A stretch of DNA of 38,500 bases from Mesostigma viride (Eukaryota > Streptophyta > Mesostigmatophyceae > Mesostigmatales > Mesostigmataceae), in contig RPFO01001618.1 in the NCBI GenBank assembly GCA_009746045.1, forward strand, positions 64,001-102,500, read 5' to 3'. The position numbers and the translations under genes are program-made. Below the pieces are notes generated by a model. The model worked only from the letters and a program-made list of their open reading frames with translations, was not told the DNA's origin and made no database searches. Below are positions 1 through 8,010 of the stretch, piece by piece (position 1 is the first letter of the stretch; every line of letters starts with the position of its first letter).

Positions 1-199
1 GGGCGACTCTGGCTTCAATGTTGTTGACCTTGGCCGAGAGAGTGTTGAGTGGGCCGTCAGGCGCGTTCAGGGCGGCGAGCTGCTCAGCCATCGGCGCCAG
101 CTGCTTCGCCACTGCAGCTCGGATGGAGTCCGTGCTGGGGGAGGTGCTGCTCTGCGGGGATGCATGCTGCAGCTGCTGTGGCTGCCCGTCTGCGCTCAT
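1..199 (-). CDS. Partial coiled-coil protein, possibly LINE ORF1 (runs off left edge)
   Basis: Reading the minus strand from an ATG at 199 gives an open frame of 66 codons that reaches the window edge. It begins MSADGQPQQLQHAS, is rich in Gln and Ser, and then turns into a heptad-like stretch (IRAAVAKQLAPMAEQLAAL, later LSAKVNNIEARVA) that looks like the start of a coiled coil. A Q/S-rich head followed by a coiled coil is the usual beginning of ORF1 proteins of L1-like retrotransposons, and an ORF1 C-terminal fragment of such an element lies at 5520-6075. The link to ORF1 is inference; it could equally be the N-terminus of an unrelated coiled-coil protein. An overlapping frame (84-431) also looks coding, so a frameshift or intron may join them. 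Confidence 0.35.
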   Translation of the reverse strand, partial: MSADGQPQQLQHASPQSSTSPSTDSIRAAVAKQLAPMAEQLAALNAPDGPLNTLSAKVNNIEARVA

Positions 200-431
200 G
201 CAGGAGGCTCCTGAGGCCAGCGTAGCCAATCTGGGTGATGTCGTGGGCGTCGCAGCGCAGGTAGCTGCACATGATGACTGCCTTCAAGTACGCCTCCGGT
301 TCTTGAAGCAGCCATTCCCAGGCGGGCTTGGTGACCTTGTCGCCAGGGGTAGGCAGGAAAAGTTCGTCATGGCGGGCCAGGAACTTGATAACATCGTCAC
401 ATTGTTCTTTCGTGAGCGTAAAGATTTCCAA
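84..431 (-). CDS. Hypothetical protein, 115 aa frame overlapping the coiled-coil frame
   Basis: The frame starts MEIFTLTKEQCDDVIKF and continues with ordinary mixed composition (PAWEWLLQEPEAYLKAV, then YLRCDAHDITQIGYAGL), which is unlike the repeat-driven frames elsewhere in the window. From about residue 80 it becomes an Arg/Ala-rich reading of the DNA that encodes the coiled-coil frame below 199, so the natural protein probably leaves this frame near 200, by splicing or a frameshift. I do not recognise the family. The complementary plus-strand frame (18-500) has poor composition and is taken as a shadow. Confidence 0.3.
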   Translation of the reverse strand: MEIFTLTKEQCDDVIKFLARHDELFLPTPGDKVTKPAWEWLLQEPEAYLKAVIMCSYLRCDAHDITQIGYAGLRSLLHERRRAATAAAACIPAEQHLPQHGLHPSCSGEAAGADG

Positions 432-1039
432 GATGCAAAAATCCCGCTGGCCACTACTATACCCAGCATCATCATCACAAGTATTACTTATCCCGGTTAA
501 TCGGCTGCACGGCTCCCCAACGCCGGGCTGGACTACGTGGCTACTGAATCAACGGCCCCACTAATATGATGCCAACTGAACCGGTGCCGCGTCGGTGTGG
601 CGGGCTCCGTCCATGATCATCATCATACGCGGGCGCGGTGCTGCAATCTCAGTAGCCGGCAATGTACTATATTAACCCCCAAACATTATATGGCCGGCTG
701 CGAAACAGGAATCCAGCTAATTATTTGCTATTCAGTTGTTCATTTACTCAGTAACTATTTGTCTGGCTAAGTACTAGCACTGGTAGGTGAAATCGGCGGT
801 ATTCAGTAAAGTCGGTGAAAACATGGCGGTAATTTATGTTGGTAGTAATTATTATTAACTCATTCACCCCAATTGTCTCTAACTATCTAAACATATATGA
901 AAGACCGACGGGCATCCTGTGGCCCGTACGCCCGGTAACTTTTTGTACTTTTCAGGTGGCACTCGTCATCGACACGTGTCCTTTTCTCCGTTTCCCGTTC
1001 CAAGGGCGAAATTAGTGGACAGACTTTGGAGATCGTACA
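432..1039. other. Intergenic, no feature seen
   Basis: AT-rich sequence without a credible open frame, repeat or RNA gene that I can identify. Confidence 0.5.
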
Positions 1040-1283
1040 GGCTTTCGTGTATGAAGTGAGACAACTATGCCTGGACGCACATTGGCGATCCAACGCCGTG
1101 CCAGAAGGACTACTAGCTATAGGGTAGTTGTTTGAGAGGAAAGATGCGAAGGCCGCGGGAGCCGCGTGGCTATCTCGAGGTAGACCTGCATCAGTGATGG
1201 AGGGCTCCAGACAGAGGGTAACAAGAAAGGTTGATAGGGAAAACACATGCACATGTACACACACACACACACGCACGCGCGCG

Positions 1284-1347
<64 letters not shown>

Positions 1348-1516
1348 ACCACCGGCTACCAACACAAACAACCAAAACTAAGAAGGAAAAGAGGGAACAC
1401 ATACACACATACACGAAGGGGCTAAAAGAATAAGTAAGGAGTATACATCAACTACCCTAGTCCTTCCACGGCGTTGGATCGCCATGCGTCCATGCATAGT
1501 TGTCTCACTTCATACA
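1040..1516. repeat. Imperfect inverted repeat around a CA microsatellite
   Basis: The segment at about 1049-1132 (GTATGAAGTGAGACAACTAT, then GGCGATCCAACGCCGTG, GAAGGACTA, GGGTAGTT) returns in reverse complement at about 1448-1516. The two arms differ by short indels only. They flank about 315 bp that include the CA repeat. The arms look like terminal inverted repeats of a small non-autonomous DNA element. A related stretch (GTGAGACAACTA...) occurs alone at 4040-4060 and, reversed, near 22130-22155, so the motif is dispersed. No transposase is encoded between the arms. Confidence 0.55.
1247..1346. repeat. (CA)n microsatellite
   Basis: About 100 bp of nearly uninterrupted AC dinucleotides with a short CG-rich interruption near 1272-1287. 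The long cysteine/valine and threonine/histidine open frames here are translations of this repeat. Confidence 0.95.
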
Positions 1517-1524
1517 TTACAATG

Positions 1525-1578
1525 GGAAAAAGAAAAAAGAAAAAGAAAGAAGAAAGAAAGAAAGAAAGAAAAGAAAAT
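1525..1578. repeat. (AAAG)n-type purine tract
   Basis: GAAAAAGAAAAAAG followed by several AAAG/GAAA units; a simple polypurine repeat. Confidence 0.85.
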
Positions 1579-1849
1579 GTAAATGGTAATCCCACCGGCC
1601 ACCGCACATGGGCCCCAAGCCCCCAATGAATGCGGGCCGGCCTGATGATGGTTGTTGAGTTGCTCAAGTTGAGTTTACAGTTCCCACGCCGGTGAACCGA
1701 CAGGGTTATTAATAGCGGATCCAACGGCTGGTCCTGCCTTGTCAGTATGGGGTGGCAAACAAGGCAAGGTGAGGGCGGTGAGGTATACACCGCCCGCATT
1801 GGAAGTTCTAACTAAATAATTAGCTTCTGGAAAATGTTCTGGCTGAAAA

Positions 1850-2190
1850 CCATAAAAAAAACAAAAGAAAATTAATTAATTAACTCCGGGGGCTGAGGAC
1901 TGGACTCAACAAACAAACAAACAAAATTAATTAATTAACTCATGTGGGCTCTGGGTATCACTGACCTCCACTGACTCTAGCCTATGGCCGCCGAAGGGGG
2001 GCCGCCGGGCCGGATTGCCGGCCGAATTGGGGACGGCGTGTACGATATCTACCAAACAAACAAAAGAAATTTATTAATTAAATAAGTACCCATGTGCCTT
2101 GAACGGCTGTAGGACAAACAAACAAACAAAAGGTTTTAATTAAATAATAAAAACCCGGGACTCTAACTGGCTCCCCAACAAACAATCCAG
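1850..2190 (+). repeat. Cluster of compound CAAA/TTAA tails
   Basis: Four times within 340 bp an A-rich tract with AACA or CAAA units is followed directly by a TTAATTAA-type tract: about 1855-1885, 1908-1940, 2053-2085 and 2112-2150; a fifth AACAAACAA tract near 2178 lacks the second part. Each tail is followed by a different short sequence. The pattern looks like successive retroposon 3' tails or repeated insertion at one site. No protein is encoded. Confidence 0.5.
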
Positions 2191-2354
2191 GGTTATTCGT
2201 AATGCAAATACGGCAAAAATTGACCCATAATAACAAACTTCCAATGCGGAGGGTGTACTTGACCCCTACGTAGACTAGGCCTGATGGCTGTGGGCTGTCG
2301 ATGCGGGCATGTATGTATGTAACTGGATCGGGCGTGGCCGCGTGGGAAGAATCT

Positions 2355-2470
2355 GGCCGATCCTAATAACGACCCATTTGTTGTTGTTGTTGTTGTTGTT
2401 GTCAATGTTGTGTCCCACGCCGCACATAACGACCCATTTACCCGGAAATCTGGCCGATCCTAATATGTAA
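2355..2470. repeat. Short duplication and (TTG)n tract
   Basis: CTGGCCGATCCTAATA and ACGACCCATTT each occur twice (2352-2382 and 2424-2466), once on either side of a (TTG)n microsatellite at about 2380-2402. Confidence 0.6.
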
Positions 2471-2815
2471 CGTCAGTCAAGACGTTCAGACTCCAGACTG
2501 AGCCCATCAGTTGCCACGTGTCTGAATAGGCAGTGCGCTGAGCCGTGAGTTGAATTTGTCATCGTCGTGTATTTTATTATCCTCAGGAGTCAGGACCTGC
2601 TCAGGAAGATAAAATGCGCCTTGTTATTCTAGACTGCCACGTGAGGGCACGGTTGCTTTATCACGATACCGAGCATGTACATGCTTATCGGCTATCGCTG
2701 TCTTTGTAAAACGAGTCAGTAAGTAAAACAGAGCGCACTTTTCGTTCGTCCGTGCTTCGATCTTTGTTGTGGCCGGGAGTGAAGCCATCTGGCGTATTGC
2801 GCTCCAGCGTTCGAA

Positions 2816-3493
2816 ATGTCCACCACCAGCAACAAATCTGCCGGAGGAAAGCCGGTATATGTTTACTTTAACCTACCGCATGGATTATATGGGAGGGGAG
2901 GTGTTTTGGAACTGTTCATGCGGGTGCATGGCATCGAATTCGAAGTTCAGCGCTGCAGCGATGCGGACTGGCCAGCCATGAAGCGCCAGCTCATCGAAAG
3001 TGGCGAGAACCCGTGCGGGACGTTGCCAATACTTCGCATCGGTGGCAAAGTGCTTAGCCAGCACGTATCTATCATGAAATACCTGGCTATTGTCCGCGGC
3101 ATCGCGCCCAAGGATGCCGCGGCTCAATTCGCGCAGGATGCCATGGCAGACGAATACCACACGTGGAGGGCGAGGTGGTTTAAGGCTCTCACGGGCGCGG
3201 CACCTGCCAAGGTGGAGTACAAGCAAACCTCGCTTCCCGAGATGCTGCGGATGTTTGAGGCAATGTTCAAGAACGGGAAGGGGCCCCATGGTGGACCGTA
3301 CATGAGCCCGGGCAAGCCGCTGTGGGGCGACACGGCGCTTTTCGCCTTGCTGTTGGATCACGTGGTTGCCGGCATGATGGACGTATCTCAGCTGAACGAC
3401 TATCCGTGCCTCAAGGGCTTATTCAAAGCGTTTAGCGAGGAACCATCAGCTTATGTTGTGCTTCCTTCCGGAAAGGCGCATGGCTCCAGTTAA
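2816..3493 (+). CDS. Glutathione S-transferase, sigma/alpha-like
   Basis: A 225-residue intronless frame of the usual GST length. The N-terminal thioredoxin-like half has VYVYFNLPHG with Tyr17 in the position of the catalytic tyrosine of sigma/alpha/mu-type enzymes, a GIEFE turn near 39-43, the cis-proline of the glutathione site in NPCGTLPIL (Pro71), and LSQHVSIMKYLA (80-91), equivalent to the G-site 'QS-x-A-I-x-RYLA' motif with His in place of the usual Ser. The helical C-terminal half has WGDTALFALLLDHV, the N-capping and core helix region, and ends near YPCLKGLFKAF. Cytosolic conjugation of glutathione to electrophiles, or a prostaglandin-synthase-like activity, is expected from the family. 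The ATG at 2816 gives a short basic leader before strand 1. The lack of introns, when other genes here are split, would fit a retrocopy. It is the most secure gene in the window. Confidence 0.85.
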   Translation: MSTTSNKSAGGKPVYVYFNLPHGLYGRGGVLELFMRVHGIEFEVQRCSDADWPAMKRQLIESGENPCGTLPILRIGGKVLSQHVSIMKYLAIVRGIAPKDAAAQFAQDAMADEYHTWRARWFKALTGAAPAKVEYKQTSLPEMLRMFEAMFKNGKGPHGGPYMSPGKPLWGDTALFALLLDHVVAGMMDVSQLNDYPCLKGLFKAFSEEPSAYVVLPSGKAHGSS

Positions 3494-3550
3494 ATGCCCC
3501 GGCATTAGGACATGTGGAAGGAACTAGGAAGGGTTATTGCTTTATATCTC

Positions 3551-3555
3551 TGTAA
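3551..3555 (+). terminator. Candidate TGTAA polyadenylation signal of the GST gene
   Basis: TGTAA lies 58 bp after the GST stop. This pentamer is the known poly(A) signal of chlorophyte green algae; its use here is inference. Confidence 0.35.
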
Positions 3556-4081
3556 ATTTGCACGGTTAGCTACGGTTGGCCCATCCCCCCGGCCAATGTG
3601 ACGTTGACTTACCTTGTGAGCGTTCCCATGTTCGGTACAATGCACGGACTCCAGCATATAATGTGCAAAAGGCCTTGTGTCACAGTTGGGCTCCATGCAG
3701 AAGCCACCCATGTAGATGACCATGTAATTACTAGTAAATGCAGTTCTGGCCATTGCTGCCTGTTAGCCCTGTGGCTTTTGCCACATGCCTGGAGGATGGG
3801 TAATTTTGCCTCTAGAGTGAGGTTTTGCTTTATGCTTCTTCCTTAATTACATACAGCACATGGCATTTGAGAGTTTGCTGGTCCAATCCTGTAGACAAAT
3901 GCACCACAGGGATCCATTCGGCAGTCCTGTACATACATTCTGAATCGATTCATTGCTTCTACTATATTGCATGCATTCTTGCGCCTATTTTATACATCAA
4001 ACTGGATCGAGCGGGTCTACCCCCCAAAACTGACTATTACGTGAGACAACTAATCCTGGAAATATTCTTGAAAAAAAATTA
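3556..4081. other. GST 3' flank, no further gene seen
   Basis: No credible coding frame. Near 4040-4060 is a copy of the GTGAGACAACTA motif found in the inverted repeat at 1040-1516, followed by an A-rich, TTAA-containing tract at 4070-4095 that is the tail of the SINE below. Confidence 0.4.
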
Positions 4082-4280
4082 ATTAAATTAAATTATAAGA
4101 TGACTCCGTTGGGAGATCATGTAGCACATATTCCTTGCTTGATGGGTGGAGGTGGGCGAAGCCGCGGAATCGAACTGAGCTAACTCTAAGCTATCTATAG
4201 TCTATAAATCCTATAACTACGCTACTCAGCAAAGCACCCCTTCCTCTTGGGGGGAGGGGGCTTGCCCACAGGGGCTGGCG
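4082..4280 (-). mobile_element. tRNA-derived SINE, copy 1
   Basis: Read on the minus strand, the element has a GGGGCTGG...GGGCAAGCCCCC head, a pol III A-box-like TAGCGTAGTTATAGG (4224-4210) and, 34 nt later, a perfect B-box GTTCGATTCC (4175-4166). This is the spacing of a tRNA gene. The body continues with GAATATGTGCTACATG and ends in a stem-loop, ATCTCCCAACGGAGT (4117-4103, loop CAAC), and an AATTTAATTTAATT tail. There is no coding capacity. The 3' end is shared with the SINE copies at 4632, 6489 and 9765, and the hairpin type with the RTE LINE. Confidence 0.7.
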
Positions 4281-4631
4281 TGTGAGCCTGGACAATCTTC
4301 TGCCACCTCTTCTTGTTCTGCATAGCAGTCCATGCAAGCTAGAGAGAGGGAGTGAATGCGGTGTTCAAACTGAGCTGGGACCACTAGGTCGGCGCCAGCA
4401 ACATCTGGATGTAGTTCATGGCAGGTTTACCCAGCTTGAACTAGGAATGTCCTTGGGGCCAGGCCAGGTCAGGATGTGCCACCCTGCATGGTTGGCCTCT
4501 TCTTCTTTCTTGAAAACTGACTGTATTCAATATCATTTCAGTATCATTCAGAAAACATGATCTAGGGATTATCAAACTGAAGTGAACATGATCTAGGGAC
4601 ATGACTTTTAAAGTGAACATGATCTAGGCCA

Positions 4632-5064
4632 TTATTAAAAATTTTAAATAAATTATAACATGACTCCTTTGGGAGATCATGTAGCACATATTCCATAGCT
4701 GCTGGGTGGGGGTGAGCGGAGCCGCGAGAACTAACTAAGGGCTAACTCTAATATATAATCTTCCAATTGAAATCCTAGCTACTCTACTCAGCAAAGTGCC
4801 CCTTCCTCCTGAGGGGGGGGGGCTTGCCCACATGGGGCAGAGACCCCCTTTCTCCTTCATGCCCGAGCTAGGCATGCCACAGCAGCAATCGGACGTGTAC
4901 GATAGCTCGATCCGGCAAATTCTGTGGGTGCAATATTTAAGACCCGCGTGAGCATATATCATAACTGCGCTGGTTGTCTCCTTGATATATCATAACAAGG
5001 AGCTAGCGTGGGCAAGCAAGCGAAGCATATAGCCACCTGGGACGTAGCATGGCTGGCTGTACGA
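4632..5064 (-). mobile_element. Composite tRNA-type SINE/retroposon, copy 2 (longer)
   Basis: The 3' half matches the element at 4082-4280: A-box-like TAGAGTAGCTAGGATT, a degraded B-box (AGTTCTCGCGG), GAATATGTGCTACATGAT, hairpin CTCCCAAAGGAG, A/T-rich tail at 4632-4660. The 5' half (about 4840-5064) contains TGGCATGCCT...GGGCATGAAGGAG, ATTGCACCCACAG...TTTGCCGGATCG and CTTGCCCACGCTA...CTTGTTATG. The same blocks in the same order occur on the plus strand at about 22285-22432 and 24281-24320, where LINE copy B splits them. This shows the two halves belong to one element. The 5' end adjoins the RTE fragment at 5066. Confidence 0.6.
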
Positions 5065-5065
5065 G

Positions 5066-5165
5066 GAATAATTAATTAATTATACTCGTGCTCCCGTTGG
5101 GGAGTCACGGAGCATTAACCCCGATGGATGGACGGATGGGTGCAAACAGTCCTACCGGTCTAATC
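5066..5165 (-). mobile_element. RTE LINE 3' end fragment (copy E)
   Basis: About 100 bp matching the last part of the RTE element at 22432-22530: ACCGGTAGGACTGTTTGCACCCATCC... and the terminal hairpin GACTCCCCAACGGGAGCACGAG, followed by a TTAA-type tail at 5068-5084. It is a severely 5'-truncated insertion; the truncated end abuts the TTAA microsatellite. Confidence 0.75.
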
Positions 5166-5218
5166 TATTAATTAATTAATTAATTAATTAATTAATTAAT
5201 TAATTAATTAATTAATTA
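5166..5218. repeat. (TTAA)n microsatellite
   Basis: About 13 tandem ATTA units with no interruption. Its sequence is that of the RTE/SINE tails, so it probably grew from a retroposon tail. Confidence 0.95.
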
Positions 5219-5239
5219 GGAACATAACTCCACCATCGC

Positions 5240-5505
5240 CGCCCAACCTGCTGGTAGGGCTAGCCATGACCCCTCGACTCCGCAGGTGGAGGTTATTGGT
5301 CCTGAGGATAGCCGCTACACTACCGCCTCGTCTGCCATTACACTGAGTAGAGGACAGCTCGGATGAGGATTACATCCCCATCTAGTTGGGGGATGATGCA
5401 GACGATATTTGTTTAAACTTTTGTGTAATTATTTTTCTAATGAGATTAGCATAGTACTCCGTGGCATGCCTTTGCGCATGACACGCAAGTACTTACTTAC
5501 TTACT
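5240..5505 (+). mobile_element. 3' end of CTTA-tailed LINE family (copy 1)
   Basis: The segment CCGCAGGTGGAGGTTATT... through GAGGACAGCTCGGATGAGG is a mutated copy of the coding end seen at 22011-22125. It continues with GATGATGCAGACGATAT, GTTTAAACTTTTGTGTAATT, TCTAATGAGATTAGCATAG, a CATGC-CTTTGC-GCATG hairpin (about 5466-5481) and ACACGCAAGT, and ends in (ACTT)n at 5489-5505. The same 3' end occurs at 24412-24492 (plus) and 31644-31830 (minus). These are 5'-truncated non-LTR insertions. Confidence 0.65.
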
Positions 5506-5519
5506 AACCCCTCGACTCG

Positions 5520-6080
5520 ATCGCGCCTCCTGGGCGGACCTGCTCAAGAGCCAGGCATCCTCTACCACGACCGCCATCACCACCAAGCTCCAGGAGCTGG
5601 AAGACAAGCACCGCGAGGCCGCTGACCGCGACCGTCGCCGCTGCATGCCGGGTCATCCACAGGCGCTTCGACATGCCGCCGGAGGAGACCCCAGACTCTC
5701 TTCTCGACGAGCTGAAGAAACAGCTTTCGGCGTGCATGCAGCTGCCAGGTGCGGCACTGCAGGGCGCCTACCGCCTGCACCATCCACGGGCCAAGGCTGG
5801 GCCCCCTCTGGACAGCATGGTCCTCACCTTCAGCGACATCACAGCCCGAGTTCGGTTCCTCTCTCGCCGCAAGAAGCTGCATGGTGGACACCTCCTGGTC
5901 GCTTGACGACGACCTGACGCCAGCCCAGCAGCAGCAACGCCGCGATCAGTGGCCCGACTACATCCGCCACAAGACCAACCCGGCCCGAGAAGCCCCAAGT
6001 GTACTGGCGGGGCGGGGACCTCTATGTCAACAAGAAACTGTGGAAGCCCCCCCGGGCTTCCCCGGGATAGAGCACTCCAG
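5520..6080 (+). pseudogene. LINE ORF1-like protein fragment, frameshifted
   Basis: Three reading frames in succession give one plausible protein. First ASWADLLKSQ... with TTKLQELEDKHREAADRD (coiled coil); then, one frame on from about 5644, RVIHRRFDMPPEETPDS, LLDELKKQLSACMQL, DSMVLTFSDITARVRFLSRRKKL; then, after a frame change near 5903, SLDDDLTPAQQQQRRDQWPDYIR; and in a third change near 6000, QVYWRGGDLYVNKKLW and a stop at 6071-6073. A coiled coil, an RRM-like middle and a final 'YWRG..L.V' motif are typical of ORF1 proteins of L1-like LINEs. Several frameshifts mark it as dead. It may be from the same family as the coiled-coil frame at 1-199 (inference). Confidence 0.6.
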
Positions 6081-6488
6081 CTAGTTGTCTAGATGGGGGC
6101 AATCGATGATGGGATAGCTTAGGCATTACTACAGCACTTGAAACGATATTAGCGCACAGCGTTATAGTACCTTCAATTAGCTCTGGCACCTTTTGGCCAT
6201 CAGCTAGTTGCGCCTTAATTAGCCGACGTCTTGAGCCCACCTCACATTTGTAGCATAAGCTACTATGCGTCAGCCTACCTATGGTATTGCACTGCATGGT
6301 TGTATTGCACCCACAGTGTTGCGCCCCGGCATGATGCACCATGCCGTGGAGAGAGCTAGCGCTCTGTAGCCTGCCCACCTGCGGCAGTGGGAGAAGCTAG
6401 GGCGCCCTCCCTCCTTCTCGCTGCATGTGTGTATAGGGTTGAAGGTTCCTTTACTCTGTATTGGTACCCACGTGACGCAGTCACGTGC
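6081..6488. other. Degenerate repeat-derived flank, no gene seen
   Basis: No credible coding frame. TATTGCACCCACAG...TTGCGCC near 6304-6325 resembles the ATTGCACCCACAG block of the composite retroposon at 4632-5064, so this may be an older, highly diverged copy. Confidence 0.35.
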
Positions 6489-6632
6489 TTATAACTCCGT
6501 TGGGAGTACATGTAGCACATATCCCTGAGAAGGGGCACATGGAGCCCTTTTAATACATTCTGGGCTACTTCCTGCAAGAGTGGGAATGTAAACTACCCTT
6601 GCTCTAGGTGCGCCAGGGCACCTGCACCCCCA
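6489..6632 (-). mobile_element. SINE family 2, minus-strand copy
   Basis: The reverse complement GGGGGTGCAGGTGCCC...GCACCTAGAGCAAG, TTTACATTCCCA, CTTGCAGGAA, GAATGTATTAAAAG, GCCCCTTCT, GGGATATGTGCTACATGTACTCCCAACGGAGTTAT matches the inserted element at 9765-9959 block by block. The hairpin ACTCC-CAAC-GGAGT is at 6506-6493. No A or B box is obvious. Confidence 0.75.
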
Positions 6633-6856
6633 TGATCTATCAAGCTATGCGCAGCTAAGGGGGAGCCTGTCATGTGGAGGAAGATCATCATGGCTATACA
6701 AGAGCTAGGGCATGGCTTCTCAACAGAGAGCATCTCTCTGCATGTGCACATAGGCATAGCATGGCTAAATTCTTAATGCAACATCCATGGGAGGTCCCAT
6801 TATAGGCATGGCCGCCGTGGCTAAATTCTGAAGGCATCATCCATGGGGGCCATCCC

Positions 6857-7336
6857 CATGGATGTAGACACCTCACGTGCATGGCCCCCCCGCAGGACTG
6901 CGACCAGCTCAGCCTGCCCGGCACCTCCTGACGGGGGCCGGGCCCCCTGATGTTAGACGCCGCAACTAAGGCCCGCACCTTCAAAGAACAGCTCGTAGAG
7001 GACATGGGGGGCCTAGGCCTTTCCGTGATTTGGAAGAAGATGATGGACAAGGCCAAGTGGGCCCCGGTCATAGAGGACAACGAGCCCCCCCCTGTGGGGA
7101 AGCGCCCGCGTGTGCAAACCCATGGGAGGCACGCCAGACAGCTCCCCTAGGGCAGCGTGATGCTGTTTAGATAGACGTGGTATAGAATGCTGTTAGATAG
7201 AGGTTGTAGGTAGCTGATAGATAGATTACTAGACCGGTAGGACTGTTTGCACCCATCCATCCATCCATGCATCCACCCATCGGGGTTAATGCTCCGTGAC
7301 TCCCCAACGGGAGCACGAGTCTAATTAATTAATTGA
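6857..7336 (+). mobile_element. RTE LINE 3' end, copy C
   Basis: From GTAGACACCTCACGTG onward this matches the last 90 or so codons of the reverse transcriptase frame of copy B: KARTFKEQLVEDMGGLGLS, VIWKKMMDKAKW, IEDNEPPPVGKRPRVQ. It then gives the 3' untranslated region, the CCATCCATC tract, the hairpin GACTCCCCAACGGGAGCACGAG (7298-7320) and the TTAATTAATT tail. The frame ends at 7148-7150. It is truncated at the 5' end. Confidence 0.85.
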
Positions 7337-7426
7337 TTAATGGGGGCCATTGTGGGCGCACATGCGCGTGGGCCACATGCTAGGCTAAGCCTGACTAATC
7401 TACGCTACTGGTACATATTCTATTGG

Positions 7427-7803
7427 CTAGTAGAGGACATGGGGGGCCTACTAGGCCTCTCCGTGATCTGGAAGAAGATGATGGACAAGGCCAAGTGGAC
7501 CCAGGTCATAGAGGACAACGAGCCCCCCCCTGTGGGGAAGCGCCCGCGTGTGCAAACCCGTGGGAGGCACGCCAGCCAGCTCCCCTAGGGCAGCGTGAGG
7601 CTGTCTAGATAGATGTTGTAGTTAGAATGCTGTTAGATAGATGTTGTAGTTAGAATGCTGTTAGATAGATGTCGTAGGTAGAGCTACCTAGCTCTGATGT
7701 AGATAGATTAGACCGGTAGGACTGTTTGCACCCTGCATCCATCCATCCATCGGGGTAATTAATGCTCCGTGACTCCCCAACGGGAGCACGAGTCTAATTA
7801 ATT
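7427..7803 (+). mobile_element. RTE LINE 3' end, copy D
   Basis: A second, shorter plus-strand copy beginning at VEDMGG. It has the same coding end (stop at 7586-7588), a 3' region in which a TAGATAGATGTTGTAGTTAGAATGCTGT unit is repeated, and the terminal hairpin and TTAATTAATT tail at 7762-7803. It ends where minus-strand copy A begins, so the two 3' ends face each other. Confidence 0.85.
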
Positions 7804-8010
7804 CTACTGGTCTAATCTATCTACAACAGCTATCTACAACATCTTGCTAAATCTATCAACATCAACTCTACTACCCTAGCTAGAGGGGACCTGTCTGGCG
7901 TGCTTCCGCCGTGTGTTTGCTCGCGGCCGGGCGCTCGTTGTCCTCTACGCGATGGCTCGTTGTCCTCTCTGACCTGGGCCCACTTGGCCTTGTCCATCAT
8001 CTTTTTCCAA

